DNA of 64,000 bases, from positions 24,304,476 to 24,368,475 of the forward strand of contig OZ024907.1 of NCBI GenBank assembly GCA_964017125.1. Reading direction: 5' to 3'. The notes beneath the pieces are model-generated. The model did no database searches and was not told the DNA's origin. It saw nothing but the letters and a program-made list of their open reading frames with translations. Of the stretch, positions 45,835 through 56,924 are shown piece after piece; the stretch's first letter is position 1, and each line of letters starts with the position of its first letter. The DNA is from Flabesymbios commensalis (lineage: Eukaryota > Annelida > Polychaeta > Terebellida > Flabelligeridae). Made by a program: the position numbers and the translations under genes.

Positions 45835-46810
45835 AGATCTCTTTTGTAGTGGCTTACATAATTTTCAAGGTGGCTGTTATCACTTCTTCACCGGCCAAGA
45901 TCACTTTTGAAGTTGCTGAGATAACTTTTAAAATTGCTGTGATCACTTCTTCGGTGGTCAAGATCACTTTTGTAGTGGCTGAGAGAACTTTTAGAATGGT
46001 TGTAATCACTTCATCAGTGGTCAAGATCACTTTTGTAGTGGCTTAGATCATTTTTAAAGTGGCTGTAATCACTTATTCAGCGGCCAAGATCACTTTGTAG
46101 TGGCTGACATAATTTGCAAAGTCGCTGTGATCTCTTCTTCAGTGGTCGAGATCACTTTTGTAGTGGCTAAGACAACTTTTATAATGGTTGTAATCACTTT
46201 ATCAGTGGTCAAGATAACTTTTGTAGTGGTTTAGATATTTTTGAAGTGGTTGTGATCACTTATTCAGTGGCAAGGATCACTTTGTAGTGGCTGACATAAT
46301 TTGCAAAGTCGCTGTGATCTCTTCTTTAGTGGTCAAGATCCCTTTTTAGTGGCTGAGATAACATTTAAAATGGTTGTAATCACTTCTTCAGTAGTCAAGA
46401 TCACCTTGTAGTGGTTTAGATATACTTTTAGGTGGCTGTGATCACTTCTTTAGTGGCTAAGATCACTTTATAGTGGCTTAGATAACTTTTTCAGTGGCTG
46501 GCACCAGTTTGTTAGTGGCCAAATTCACATTTGCAGTGGCTGAGATCACTTATTTAGTCATCAAGATCACTTTTGTAGTTGCTTAGATTTTTTTTTCAAA
46601 TTGGGTGTCATCGCTTCTTTAGTGGCCAAGATCACTTTTGTAGTGGCTAAAATAACTTTGTCACTGGCTGACACCAGTTTGTTAGTGGCCATGGTCACCC
46701 TCGTAGTGGCTGAGATAACTTTTAAAGTGGCTGTGATCACTTTTTTAGTGGCCAAGGTAACTTTTATAATGGCTGAGATAACTTTTAAGGTGGCTGTGAT
46801 CTATGGAGTA
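45835..46810. repeat. 30-bp tandem repeat array (GTGGCTGAGATAACTTTT)
   Basis: Subunits of about 30 bp such as AGTGGCTGTGATCACTTCTT and AGTGGCCAAGATCACTTTTG alternate for almost 1 kb. Because 30 is a multiple of three, parts are open on both strands (for example 45849-46046 plus and 46567-46755 minus), giving valine- or threonine-rich ten-residue repeats. I regard these as by-products. The array lies between two partial MITEs. Confidence 0.85.
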
Positions 46811-46856
46811 AACACCAAAACAGTGTTTTTATAATGATTATTACGTAGTACATGTT

Positions 46857-47130
46857 TAAAGGGACTTGCCCAGGCTAAAATCATCAAAAAATCGGTGATT
46901 TTATTTTGGCTTATTAATATGACCATATGATGTAAACATGTCCATAGACTAGAACTGCACAAGTTTTTTAATTGTTGTGCTGCGCATTCACCAGTTAGGC
47001 TTCATATAAAGACGAAATCTCTGATTTCTAATTATTGACAACCATGTCAAAAATAGGAAATACGGGAATTTTGTCTCTATATCTAGCCTAACTGGTGAAT
47101 GCGCAGCAGAAAAAATAAAAAATATATATA
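46857..47130. mobile_element. Palindromic MITE (GGGACTGGCC family), right end truncated
   Basis: Starts TTTAAAGGGACTTGCCCAGG and continues through both central TCTCTATATC.AG words, but ends after GGTGAATGCGCAGCAG, lacking the last arm. Same orientation as the partial copy at 45592. Confidence 0.7.
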
Positions 47131-47149
47131 AGACGGAACAGATATTTTA

Positions 47150-47640
47150 TTGTGAAATTGTGTAGTTGCTGAGTTGACAAGACACGATAATTGGATGTAA
47201 ACTCGATTCAGAAATTTAACTACAAGTGTTACTTGTAGTTTTATTTCTGTAAACAACTTATAAAATATTCTCTCACTCTAATTTAATCAAAAGCGGCTTT
47301 TTAAACTGCATTTTACATTGATAGAGTTTTAATTAACATAATGAGACAGAAAGCAGAATTCAGTCAACTCAGCAACGTTTTTGTGTTCAACTCAGAAACG
47401 TTGTTTTATTGATGTAAAAATATCTACATAAGCGAATAGGGCCTACTCTATCAATCTAATTTAATTTAAAAATACTTTTTTTAACTGCATTTTACATTTA
47501 TAGAGTTACGTTTTTAGTCCTAATTACATTAGTAAGACAGAAAGCTAAATCTAGTCAACTCAGCAACGTTTCTAAGTTGAATTGACCGAAATAATAATTT
47601 TGCTGAGTTGAATATCCTTTCCAGCGTCATAGTGTATTAT
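47150..47640. repeat. Duplicated 120-bp block with GTCAACTCAGCAACG
   Basis: AACTGCATTTTACATT, ATAGAGTT, AGACAGAAAGC and AGTCAACTCAGCAACGTTT appear in order at 47305-47385 and 47482-47570. Related GTTGCTGAGTTGAC words near 47165 and 47610 face the other way, suggesting an inverted-repeat element of about 0.45 kb. Confidence 0.5.
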
Positions 47641-49257
47641 AACGTAGCGTTTTTGCGGCTGTCAAAACGCCGGGGTCATTTCCCTGCCGGGCGTCCGTAG
47701 CGTACTCAGACGGATGGAAAAATCAGTCCCTAAAACGCCACTATCATTTTGCCGTAGAAGCGTCAGTGATTTTTATTGAGATGCCATATTTCGAGTACAT
47801 TTTTGTTATCTTCCCACATAATTAAAGCTAAACAATTTGGACTATGAATACATGTAGGCCTACCTGTGTTGATATTGCAACCAAGGTATGGGGCTTTTCT
47901 GACAATTCAGTTTGTCGGTAGATGGAACAAAACATGACACAATCGCTAATATGTCCATTATGGTTATTTTAGGCCCCTTTTCAAGTATCTATTTGGAAGA
48001 CAAAAAATTGCGACGATAACAATATAACATGAAAAAACTGTTTATTGGAATATGTCTAACACTATGCTGCTAAAAATAAATGACTAATTTGAAATAATTA
48101 GCATGTTAGTTACCTAAACGTAACTAACGGTTCAGTACGTTATGGCAGTGGTAACATGTGTACTGAGAAGAATGTGGCCGAAAGCCCCAGAACGTACTCA
48201 TGTGTTAAACAAAGTCCATCCCAGTTGGTGATAGATAACGTCTTGGACCGTTGTGGCGTTCCCACTCAGGAACAACTATATATTTGTAGACCAATTTTAA
48301 ATCAATTTACAGCATTCCAACGCGTTACGATATTACCACAAAAAGCTTCTTTTGGCGATATGATTGTACACAAGTTGCATATAACAATGCATGCGTCCAG
48401 AAAACTTGAGACAAAAGTGACCAGATTTTTATCCCTAGACTATCTTAGTGTTGCATGGTATACTTCACATCTTGGTAATACTTACAATGAATCGATTTGT
48501 TTTATAAGACATCATAGCCAGATTTTGGTGACATATAGATAATAACCGTATAATGTCACTATATAATAGTTAGTTACTATTATTGTCAATAAGCATTGAC
48601 ATATTTCAAATATATTAGAAGTAACACAAATTTAAAATAACAATTATTTGCTGTACAAAACCATATGTCATAATCAGAATCATAAACCGCCAGTTGCTAC
48701 TGAACAATCAATCTAGTCGGCTCATCAGCACCTAACCCTATGCCTGATACTTCAGTTCAGGATACAATAGTTGTTATTTCCTGAACAGGACAATACAATA
48801 ACTGAGTGGAATCTTCTTCCACTGGTTGTTATTTAATCTATATCAGTGGCAATATTTTAGAGGCGATTTAATGAATGATTGATTAGTAGAGTTGATCAGC
48901 ACTCTACCCCGCCTGATCAATGTCGCATTATGCCTTGAAAAACACTTACAGTAGCACTAAAAAAAACGAGAGAAAATTGATTGTAACCTGTTTTGGAATG
49001 ACGGCTACTTTTAATTTTGCCTATTATTTCAAATGCTCAACAGTTACAATCTGGAACTCATCGGATCGGGAATCAGCATGGTCGAATTGTATAAAAACAA
49101 CATCAAAACTGTGTAAGCCTGTATGTTCCAAAAAATGTTTACTGAAAAATCATATTATAAATGTCGATGAATCAGACTATAAAGCCATAAACACAATGCA
49201 TATCACCCCTCTATGTCAACAATCACTATAGAATCAAATTGTTGCTGTGACAGCCAC
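47641..49257. other. Unassigned stretch with two unrecognised open frames
   Basis: Frames of 128 codons (48156-48542) and 103 codons (48920-49231), both plus strand, are the longest repeat-free frames in the right half. Neither shows a domain I recognise, and both lack visible splice partners. The second is mildly cysteine-rich (TCFGM, KPVCSKKC). They may be chance frames or fragments of a decayed gene. Confidence 0.3.
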
Positions 49258-49356
49258 CCCAGCCAACACGATACTGCTGGGTTATTGTTGGGCCAGCGTC
49301 GCAGGCGGTGGGCCAGCATTAAGCCAGCATTGGCTTAATGTATCGTGTTGGCTGGG
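49258..49356. repeat. CCCAG-type hairpin, best-preserved copy
   Basis: 99 bp. The left tip CCCAGCCAACACGATAC and the right tip GTATCGTGTTGGCTGGG are perfect complements. The inner arms carry GTTGGGCCAGCG and GGTGGGCCAGCATTAAGCC around a CGCAGGCGG centre. Confidence 0.8.
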
Positions 49357-50123
49357 CACAACGTACCTCATCGCTATACTTATTCTTGGCACAGAGACGC
49401 TGCAGTGTAATATACCGTAATTGCTTCAGTATGTGAAGAAAACGCCAGAGAGTATTACGTATAAACCGTAAACGAGTTATTGCTATCACTGCCATAGCGT
49501 AATAGACCGTGGGTGACGGACACAATTTAAACATAAAATAGAGAGAAATGTGGGTGGTATTACTCAGTATTACGCTGTGGCAATTAGACCCCTGATTTTT
49601 TGCCACGTCTCAATACGTTGCGGCAGTTGATAGTGTTTTGATAGTGGTGTTTTGAGATACAAAATTTCGGGCCGTCTGATTACACTGTGGATGAGATACG
49701 CTGTATCTATGCGGCGCTGGAAAGGATATATATGGGCAACATGGAACGATCTCTAATCGATTTAAAATAGATGTATCATTGCCCACCGATGCGGTAGGGG
49801 GATGCCCGGCCATCATTGTCAACCACTTTGTTCAGTTTAGAATGTTTTCAATGATTTTTTTCTAAATTATGAGCGTTTGTCAGTTGACACAAATAATGAA
49901 TATGTTTCAGGGGTGATTGTTTTGGTTATAAAATAGCAGTTCAAATTGAATGTTTACAAATATTTCCCCTATTATTGGGACTTTGCAGCTGTCTCTGCGT
50001 ATATTAAATTAATTGAATGGTATCACACCACAATTTGAGGAGTTTAGATAACACTGGCGTTGCTGCGTTGACCAGGTGACGTGAGACAACTAAAAAGCCT
50101 CAGTAAATGTATCCTTGGCAACT

Positions 50124-50990
50124 CCCAGCAGGCATACCACCTTGTTTCCACGTGGAATTTTGGTGTAAATTGTGTGGACGCGTGGATCCACCTGATTACC
50201 ACATACATTCCACGTGGCTAACTACCCATTACATCCACGTTGATAGAATGACGTCGAATCCACGTTGTTTCCACATGGTATAAGTAGCGTGGCATTTTCA
50301 ACGTTGTTTCCACGTGGTATAATGAACGTGGCATTTTCAACGCTGTTTCCACATGGTATAATTAACGAGGCATTTTCAACGGGGTTTCCACATGAAAATA
50401 TACAGGTGGATCCACCAGATTACCACGCCCATTCCACGTGGCTATCTACCCATAACATCCACGTTGATAGAATGACGTCGAATCCACGTGGTATAATTAA
50501 CATGACATTTTGAACGTTGTTTCCACGTGGTATATTTGACGTGGCATTTTCAACGTGGTTTCCATGTGGTATGATTAACGTGGCATTTTCAGCGTGGTTC
50601 CCACGTGGAAAGATACACGAGAATCAACCCGATTACCACGTACATTCCACGTGGTTAGCTACCAATTACATCCACGTTGATAGAATGACGTCGAATCCAC
50701 GTTGTTTCTACATGGTATAATTAACATGGCATTTTCAACATTGTTTCCATGTGGCATTTTCAACGTGGCTTACACGTGGTATAATTAACGTGGCATTTTC
50801 AACGTGGTTTTCACGTGGAAATATACACGTGAATCCACTTGATTACCACGTACATTGCACGTGGAAACTACCTATTACATCCACGTTGATAGAATGACGT
50901 CGAATCGACGTTGTTTCCACGTGGTATAATTAACCTGGCATTTTCAACGTGGTTTCCACTTGGATCGTTGTTTCCACGTGGTCATGGTAT
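50124..50990. repeat. CACGTG palindrome array, about 215-bp higher-order unit
   Basis: Begins CCCAGCAGGCATACC. GTTGATAGAATGACGTCGAA recurs at about 50237, 50461, 50676 and 50885, giving four units of 209-224 bp. Each unit is packed with TTTCCACGTGGTATAAT, ATTCCACGTGGCTA and CGTGGCATTTTCAACGTGG words. I count about 14 CACGTG hexamers. Open frames at 50265-50720 only translate the repeat. Confidence 0.88.
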
Positions 50991-51255
50991 AGGTAGCCTA
51001 TAGGTACATCACAAAAAGTCATTTTGATGTTTGTTTTTTGTTTTTTTTGCTTGATTTATGTAAATTTGGGAGACACCACAATAAAAGGCATATTTTTCTA
51101 TTTTTTGCTAATTATTACTTTTAGAAATGAAGCCATGATTGTAGAATTAAAAGCATTATTTGTTTTGAATGGCACTTTTATCACCTTTTCTGGGGGTTAC
51201 CGTCATCAGATTACTCTCAATTACGAGCTGTGGTGTCTTAATGTGCTCTGAGTAT

Positions 51256-51380
51256 CAATAAATAAATAAATAAATAAATAAATGAATGAATGAATGAATG
51301 AATGAATGAATGAATGAATGAATCAATCAATCAATCAATCAATCAATCGATCGATCAATCAATCAATCAATCAATTAATT

Positions 51381-51454
<74 letters not shown>
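51256..51454. repeat. Compound tetranucleotide microsatellite (AAAT/GAAT/CAAT)
   Basis: An AAAT tract passes into GAAT, then into CAAT with a few CGAT and TTAA interruptions, about 200 bp in all. A TATAGCGCC word follows directly, resembling the tail junction of the SINE at 42075, so the tract may have started as a SINE tail. Confidence 0.92.
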
Positions 51455-51455
<1 letters not shown>

Positions 51456-53199
51456 CGTCTATAGCGCCTATATCCTCAGCAATCCGAGAATATGTGGTTG
51501 TACATTTGGACATTTTTTAGAAAAATGTTTTGTTACACCTCAAAGTTGTGCCTTTTTGGCAGGCACTTTTACATTACTGTGATGGCGAGAGGGTGCAGCT
51601 GCACTTCAGCTGCATCATAAACTCTCTATGTAATTTACTGAGCAGAAAAAGTGAGTTGTATCAGGCAGCTTAGCACAGTAATGAAACTATTCGTATCTAC
51701 TCACAGAAGAAGAAGAAAACAATTATAGACTTGTATGTATATATGACAGGGCCACTCTACAGAAACACGATTTTTAAATGTGTGAAAGTGGCACAGAAAC
51801 TTTAAATCAATCTAAAAGTATTTTTTTATAGAGGGACGTTTTGAAACATTGTGATAATCTACACTTATACATTGTATGGTTTTTATGAACTTATAATTTA
51901 AACTTGTCATTTAGATATTATTCCACAAAAAAACAATAACACAATTATATTCGATTATATAAATTATATACAGTGCTGAAATCCATGTTACAGTGCTGAC
52001 GGTTTTTAAAACATGTAACAACGTCATAATGACGTTAGGCCTACGTACTCATTTAACATGTTTCAAAATAACGTTGTCACAATAAATCATAAATAACGTT
52101 ACTCAGTTAACAATAACATAAACCCTCAAAATGTGTTCATTCTTAATTCAGTTGATTTCAATTATATTAATATTCTATATTATCGCTTTAGTTAATATAT
52201 GCAAGATTTCCGAGATGACAAAAAACAATTTAAAGTAGCCACTTTGGATTTTATTTGTGCAAAATTTGTCATGGGTTATACTTGTGGGAGACATTTTGTA
52301 TTATATTCGTTGTCCAGATATTTTGTGTTGTTTTTGAGTTATGTGAATATCACAAAATAATCAAATTCAATATGGCCGTTGAGCGGCCATTTTGATATTG
52401 TTTGCTCCCAAAGGTTAATGGGATGATTGTCTGACATTGCTGATCATTTAAATTACCAAATTAAAAGAAAATTTGATGGAAACTTTTTCATGAAACACGC
52501 TAACGAACATTTCTTTGTGGCCGTAGTAATTAAAGGGTTGATGATATGCGGATCAAAATGTCACCAAAAACATTCCCCAGTGGTATATGTGATGGCTATG
52601 TATGTAGGGAGCAGAAGTTGATAGATTATGGTAGCTATTTTGAAAAAAAATTAACGGCGGTGAATTTACTAAAATGAAAAATGTCGCTATTTCTGAAATA
52701 ATAAATTATAATATAAAATAAAATTCCAACTGTCTATATGTTTTTCGTTATTTCCGCTATTTCCATTTATGTTCTGCGATGACATTACCATGACGTTATG
52801 TCAATCGAATGGAATCTGTAATTGATTATAGTATCATTTTTTTCAGTAAAAAAGTCTTAAAATTAATTAATTATTTAATTAATTAAATTCTTTAAAAATG
52901 CTCTTTAATAGAATATAAATAGTTGTGAATGCTTATGTCATGATGCCACACGACTTAACATGGGTAAGGAAATAAGTAATTGCCCGTGGTTCATTACTTG
53001 GTTTCGAATTTTTCCAATGTGCCAAACATAGGCCTAATATAGGTCTATTCCACATAGATGTGAACTTTTACTTGGTTTGCTTTTCCTAACATTTGTTATT
53101 GAAATATTATCGCTTAGTTAGCCTGGTTAGGACGGGCAAATTTTGTTGATACGTAGGCCCGAAATGTAGACTGACCATGAGGATACAATAGTAGCCTAG
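51455..53199. other. AT-rich intergenic stretch
   Basis: Contains a short palindrome TGCAGCTGCACTTCAGCTGC near 51594, a GGCCGTTGAGCGGCCATTTTG word near 52375, and an ATTAATTAATTATTTAATTA run near 52863. No gene is seen. Confidence 0.35.
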
Positions 53200-53780
53200 C
53201 TACCAGTCAAGTTCAGCTGGCTTTTGGAGTCACACGCGCGTGTTTCACGCTACGACACTCCCTTTGCATTATAACACAGAATATAACACATCATCAATTA
53301 TCCTGCACCAAGAACAGAAAATGTAAGTATATGGGGAGATGGGGCTCCCCTCGCGCCGATGATACCTGTAAGTGACCGTCGGGGTCTCTAGTGTAGGGTC
53401 GCGATGGCGGACGAGGGAAACTGCCCAATCTTCACCATTTCAACACAAACTTCCTTCCCCGTCGAATCGACGGTTCCAAATAAATCATAAAACTCTTTCT
53501 CCACTTGTCATGTTTATTCGTTAGACATCTGTCAACAACAAAGCACAACCTCCGCGCACAGCACGTCCAGTTTGACTCAGAGAGAGCGACCTACGGCACG
53601 TCCGTAGTCGCCGAGTGTAACGTCTGAAGTGCGGGAAAAGTACCAAGACCGCATGGGCTGCAATTGCGTGCGCCCGGCACCAAGGTACGGAAATGAGGCA
53701 GTCGTCCACAGTTTCTCGCGTCCGGGAAGCCGGGGATAACTGCCACATAAACTTAACGAAGTAAGGATCCCACAAGTACA
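53200..53780. promoter_or_regulatory. CpG-dense segment, possible promoter
   Basis: CpG words crowd here (ACACGCGCGTG, CTCGCGCCG, GTCGCGATGGCGGACG, CGTCGAATCGACGG, GTAGTCGCCG), unlike the AT-rich flanks. GCGATGGCGGACGAGG at about 53402 is a good start context but opens only a 28-codon frame ending TAA. AAAATGTAAGTAT near 53320 looks like a splice donor. No gene can be assigned. Confidence 0.35.
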
Positions 53781-54002
53781 CTCTTTGACACATTAATTAT
53801 TTATGTCAAGCACGCTGTAATAGTTTTCATTATGAAATATAGAACTAAAATTACTAATGCGAAACCATTTTGTTTTAATTCCGTTTCTTAATTTTCAACG
53901 TGCGTTCTTTATTATTTCATATCTTATATAACAGAGGTCTGTATATAGAGTGATACAATTAGTAGATTTGAAAATTATTTTTTTTACTGGGATATCAGGA
54001 TA

Positions 54003-54085
54003 TAGTAAACGCGAGACGTTGACCAACACAAGACGTTGAGCCAATGTTGGATGAATGTTGGGTCATTGTGGAAGACGGTGAGCTT
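54003..54085. repeat. CCCAG-type hairpin, left half
   Basis: AGTAAACGCGAGACGTTGAC is followed by a second start-like AACACAAGACGTTGAGCC, then AATGTTGGATGAATGTTGGG and GGAAGACGGTGAGC. The left arm seems duplicated and the right arm is missing. Confidence 0.55.
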
Positions 54086-54607
54086 TCCTTCGTCGAGCAT
54101 TATGCCAAATTCTTGTGTTTCCTTATTTCAGTTCATTACTGTTGTGTTATGGAAAATGTAACTGAAGTAGGCTTATGTTGTATTCGTTACGTTTTTGTAA
54201 ATTCTACAAGCGCCGTTTTGTATTATTTTTTATTAACCAAGGGATAAATTCCTTGAATAGAGGTAAGATACAATCAATAATAATATAATTTAATTTAGTG
54301 AAACATAGAAAGTGAAATTAACGTACCATTCGGCACGTAAAAGAGAAATTTGATTGTAGACCGAGAAATAAATGTATTTTACACGAAACATTGAACTGGG
54401 TGTCACAGTTCGTGTATATTATTGATACAAACAAAAAAAGTTTTATAGAGTTCTTGATACAAAGAATGGGATACATGCATGGCGAACTAATTGATTAACA
54501 TATTCTAACACTATAGGACCATTTGTAGTAGATGTAAAAGATGCTGGTCATAAAATCACCCTGATCCATGCAGCAGGCGACTAACACAGCACCTATTGTA
54601 GCAAGAG

Positions 54608-54720
54608 TAATAAAACGAGCTCGTTAACCCAATGTTGGCTGAATGCTGGGCAATCGTGGAAGACGGTGGGCCGTCATCCATTCAGCAGTGAATCATCGAC
54701 TTGTGTTTCTCACACCTCAC
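54608..54720. repeat. CCCAG-type hairpin
   Basis: CCCAATGTTGGCTGAATGC, then GGAAGACGGTGGGCCGTCAT, then CATTCAGCAGTGAATCATCG and TTGTGTTTC. The inner arms pair imperfectly. It shares the GTGGAAGACGGTG centre with the copy at 54003. Confidence 0.55.
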
Positions 54721-54746
54721 ATTCCAGCCTAGTATATACTGACTCT

Positions 54747-54836
54747 AACACAACGCTGCCCTAATGTTGGCCCGCCGCCTGCAATGTCGACCAGCATCAA
54801 AACAACAACGGGTCAACGTGTATTGTTTACTGGGTA
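54747..54836. repeat. CCCAG-type hairpin
   Basis: CTAACACAACGCTGCCCTAA, GTTGGCCCGCCGCC, CATCAAAACAACAACGGGTC, then AACGTGTATTGTTTACTGGG at the right end. Confidence 0.6.
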
Positions 54837-54849
54837 TATTGTGTGGTGT

Positions 54850-55119
54850 ACCCAGCTAACACGAAACGTTGACCTAATGTCGGGTTAATGCTGGACTACC
54901 GTTCACGACGCTGGCCTAACATTGACCATAGAGATAGTAAAGGAGGAGTTGCAGCTTGCCCAAAATGCTTTCGCCGAGCGCGTCTGTGCCTGGGTCATAA
55001 ACATATCGCATTACAATGATAGAGGAGAGGAGGGTGGGACGCCGTGATCCAGAATTTGTCACGGTTGTAGCGACATCCAACATTAAACCAGCATTGGGTA
55101 GTATATCGTGCTGACTGGG
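54850..55119. repeat. CCCAG-type hairpin split by a 155-bp insertion
   Basis: The left half has CCCAGCTAACACGAAACGTT and CGACGCTGGCCTAACATT. The right half resumes AACATTAAACCAGCATTGGG and ends ATCGTGCTGACTGGG. AACATT flanks the insert at 54918-54923 and 55079-55084, a 6-bp target duplication. The insert starts GACCATAGAGATAG and ends TGTAGCGACATCC, with no evident inverted tips. Confidence 0.65.
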
Positions 55120-55579
55120 ATTGTTGTTGTATTATTCCTTACAACTTCTGGCGATTTTTAACATTTACTGTCCCAATGGTCAAACCTGATATATTGAGAC
55201 AACCTTGGTTGAATTATAGAGGTAGAAACATCACCGGATGTGAATGCGCTCATGATTACTTCAAACTTTTTTTATTTAGTTATGATAACGTCTGGGAATT
55301 GACGGTATACAAACTGCATCCTTTGGATTTTCAAGTTGCAACTCCTCCTTTACTATCTCCATGCATTGACACATCATTGGGTCAACGTGTTAGTTGGTTA
55401 GCCTCAGATATAACGCTCTGTATAACATAGAATGTATAACATAAATAAAGTTAGAAATAATAAACTACAAAAACTGTCGCATATGGCTTAAGGATGATAA
55501 AGAATGAGTGTAATTAATACTTGTTTGAAATAAATCAAATATTTTTTTCAAATGTTCAAAGCCGTGCCACTAGGAATAT

Positions 55580-55830
55580 CCCAGTAAACACAGTGATCTC
55601 GCTGTGAGTTCAGAATGTGAGCATACTATGGGCTCACTGTGAAGCTACACTTTTAGATCATTGTGATCTCACAATGCGAGCTCATTGTGTGAGCTTACTG
55701 TGATCTTACTGTGGCCTCGTGGTATGAGCTCACAGTGGTCTCACAGTGATCTCGCTGTGAGCTATAGTAAGCTGCACTATGGGCTCACTTTGAGGTTAGC
55801 TACACCTTTAGATCATTGTTTTTGGGTCTG
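55580..55830. repeat. CCCAG-ended array of CTCACAGTGA palindromic words
   Basis: Begins CCCAGTAAACACAGTGATC and then cycles through GATCTCGCTGTGAG, GGGCTCACTGTGA, GATCTCACAATGCGAGCTCA, CTCACAGTGGTCTCACAGTG and similar self-complementary words. TACACTTTTAGATCATTGTG occurs near 55650 and again, slightly changed, near 55805. The right CTGGG end is not found. Confidence 0.7.
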
Positions 55831-56924
55831 CAAATTCACTGGTGTAGTCTGTATTAAAAACTTGAGCGAAAAAGAGGCTTTGGCGGCCATTTTAATTTCA
55901 ATTTTTTTTCTGTCTTAACTTTTCACCATCGGTGTCAAGGAATTTCAACAAAACAGCACACACACATTCTTTGGAACCCATGCTTGAGCTGATTAGGTTT
56001 TGGTGTACTTTGGTCGAGGGGGGTAAGGGGCATCTAATTAATTAATTTTACTCATTAGAGCGATAAATCTAAATTTGAAATGGTGATTCCTAATTGGGTG
56101 TGGGAGACGACCTGATTAAATTTTGAGGGCTTACCGTCTTTGGACAGGCTATTTTAAAAAATGTGACTGACTTCTAATTAACGGTGTCGTGTTTTAACTC
56201 AGTGGAATCATTTAATGTCAGGTTTAGATCAATATAGCGTAATACAAAGACTTATGTCTACCTTTAAATTATGGGTTGGGGAGACTTCAATATTTGCCAT
56301 GCATTATAACATCTAGTGCTCATTGATTGAAACGAACCTTCCATGTAATTTCATATTTAATTGATTGATAATAAACCTGTCTATATTTATCTTGTCTTTG
56401 TTCTTGTAGAGAGTGTGATCAAAGTGCACAAATGCACTGAAAGTGAGGTGATGGCTGTGGTGGCGAATTTTCTGAAATATGCTTCAAAGTGCAAAGGATC
56501 GAGGTAATGGTATGGTACTTATATATTCCATAATAGTGGGCTACAAATCAAATATCATTATTTGATTACTCGATAAAATCCTTATTGTCTGAGCTACTTC
56601 AAACAACCCTTTATAATATTGCAAATGATTCACTGGTCCAACTTGAGGTTCCAAATCTGACTGGAGCGATTTAGACATGCTAACATAACTATAAGTGTTT
56701 CCAATGTGAGCCCAGGGCCTGTGTTCTGAGAAGACCTTAAGAGTTAAGTTAATAGCTAAGCTGCTAAGGCATTACATGAATGTACTCGTTAAGATGAACT
56801 TAGATATTAGCTTAGCTCTTAAGATCGTTCCAGAACACGGGCACTGTATTGTATAACATTGAAATGTCATTAATAATCTCAGTGTGAGTTGTAAATAACA
56901 TGGATTCAGATTGTCGATTCAAGT
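55831..56924. other. Unassigned intergenic stretch
   Basis: Holds a GGCGGCCATTTTAATTTC word near 55879 and a possible inverted pair, AAGACCTTAAGAGTTAAG near 56735 and CTTAGCTCTTAAGATCGTTC near 56812, with GAACACGGGC/GCCTGTGTTC at its rims. That would make a foldback of about 130 bp. No gene. Confidence 0.4.

Noticed and set aside
45849-46834. Hydrophobic or threonine-rich repeat proteins encoded on either strand of the 30-bp array
   Set aside because: Frames stay open because the unit is a multiple of three. Both strands are open to a similar degree, and there is no start context, splice signal or unique flank.
50265-50720. Two adjoining open frames with FPRGIINVAFST repeats
   Set aside because: They are direct translations of the TTTCCACGTGGTATAAT word; nothing suggests a protein.
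53330-53500. A small nuclear RNA gene or short first coding exon in the CpG-dense segment
   Set aside because: A comparison with U1 (ATACTTACCTG start) failed, and the 28-codon frame from GCGATGGCGG has no recognisable homologue. Kept only as a possible promoter.
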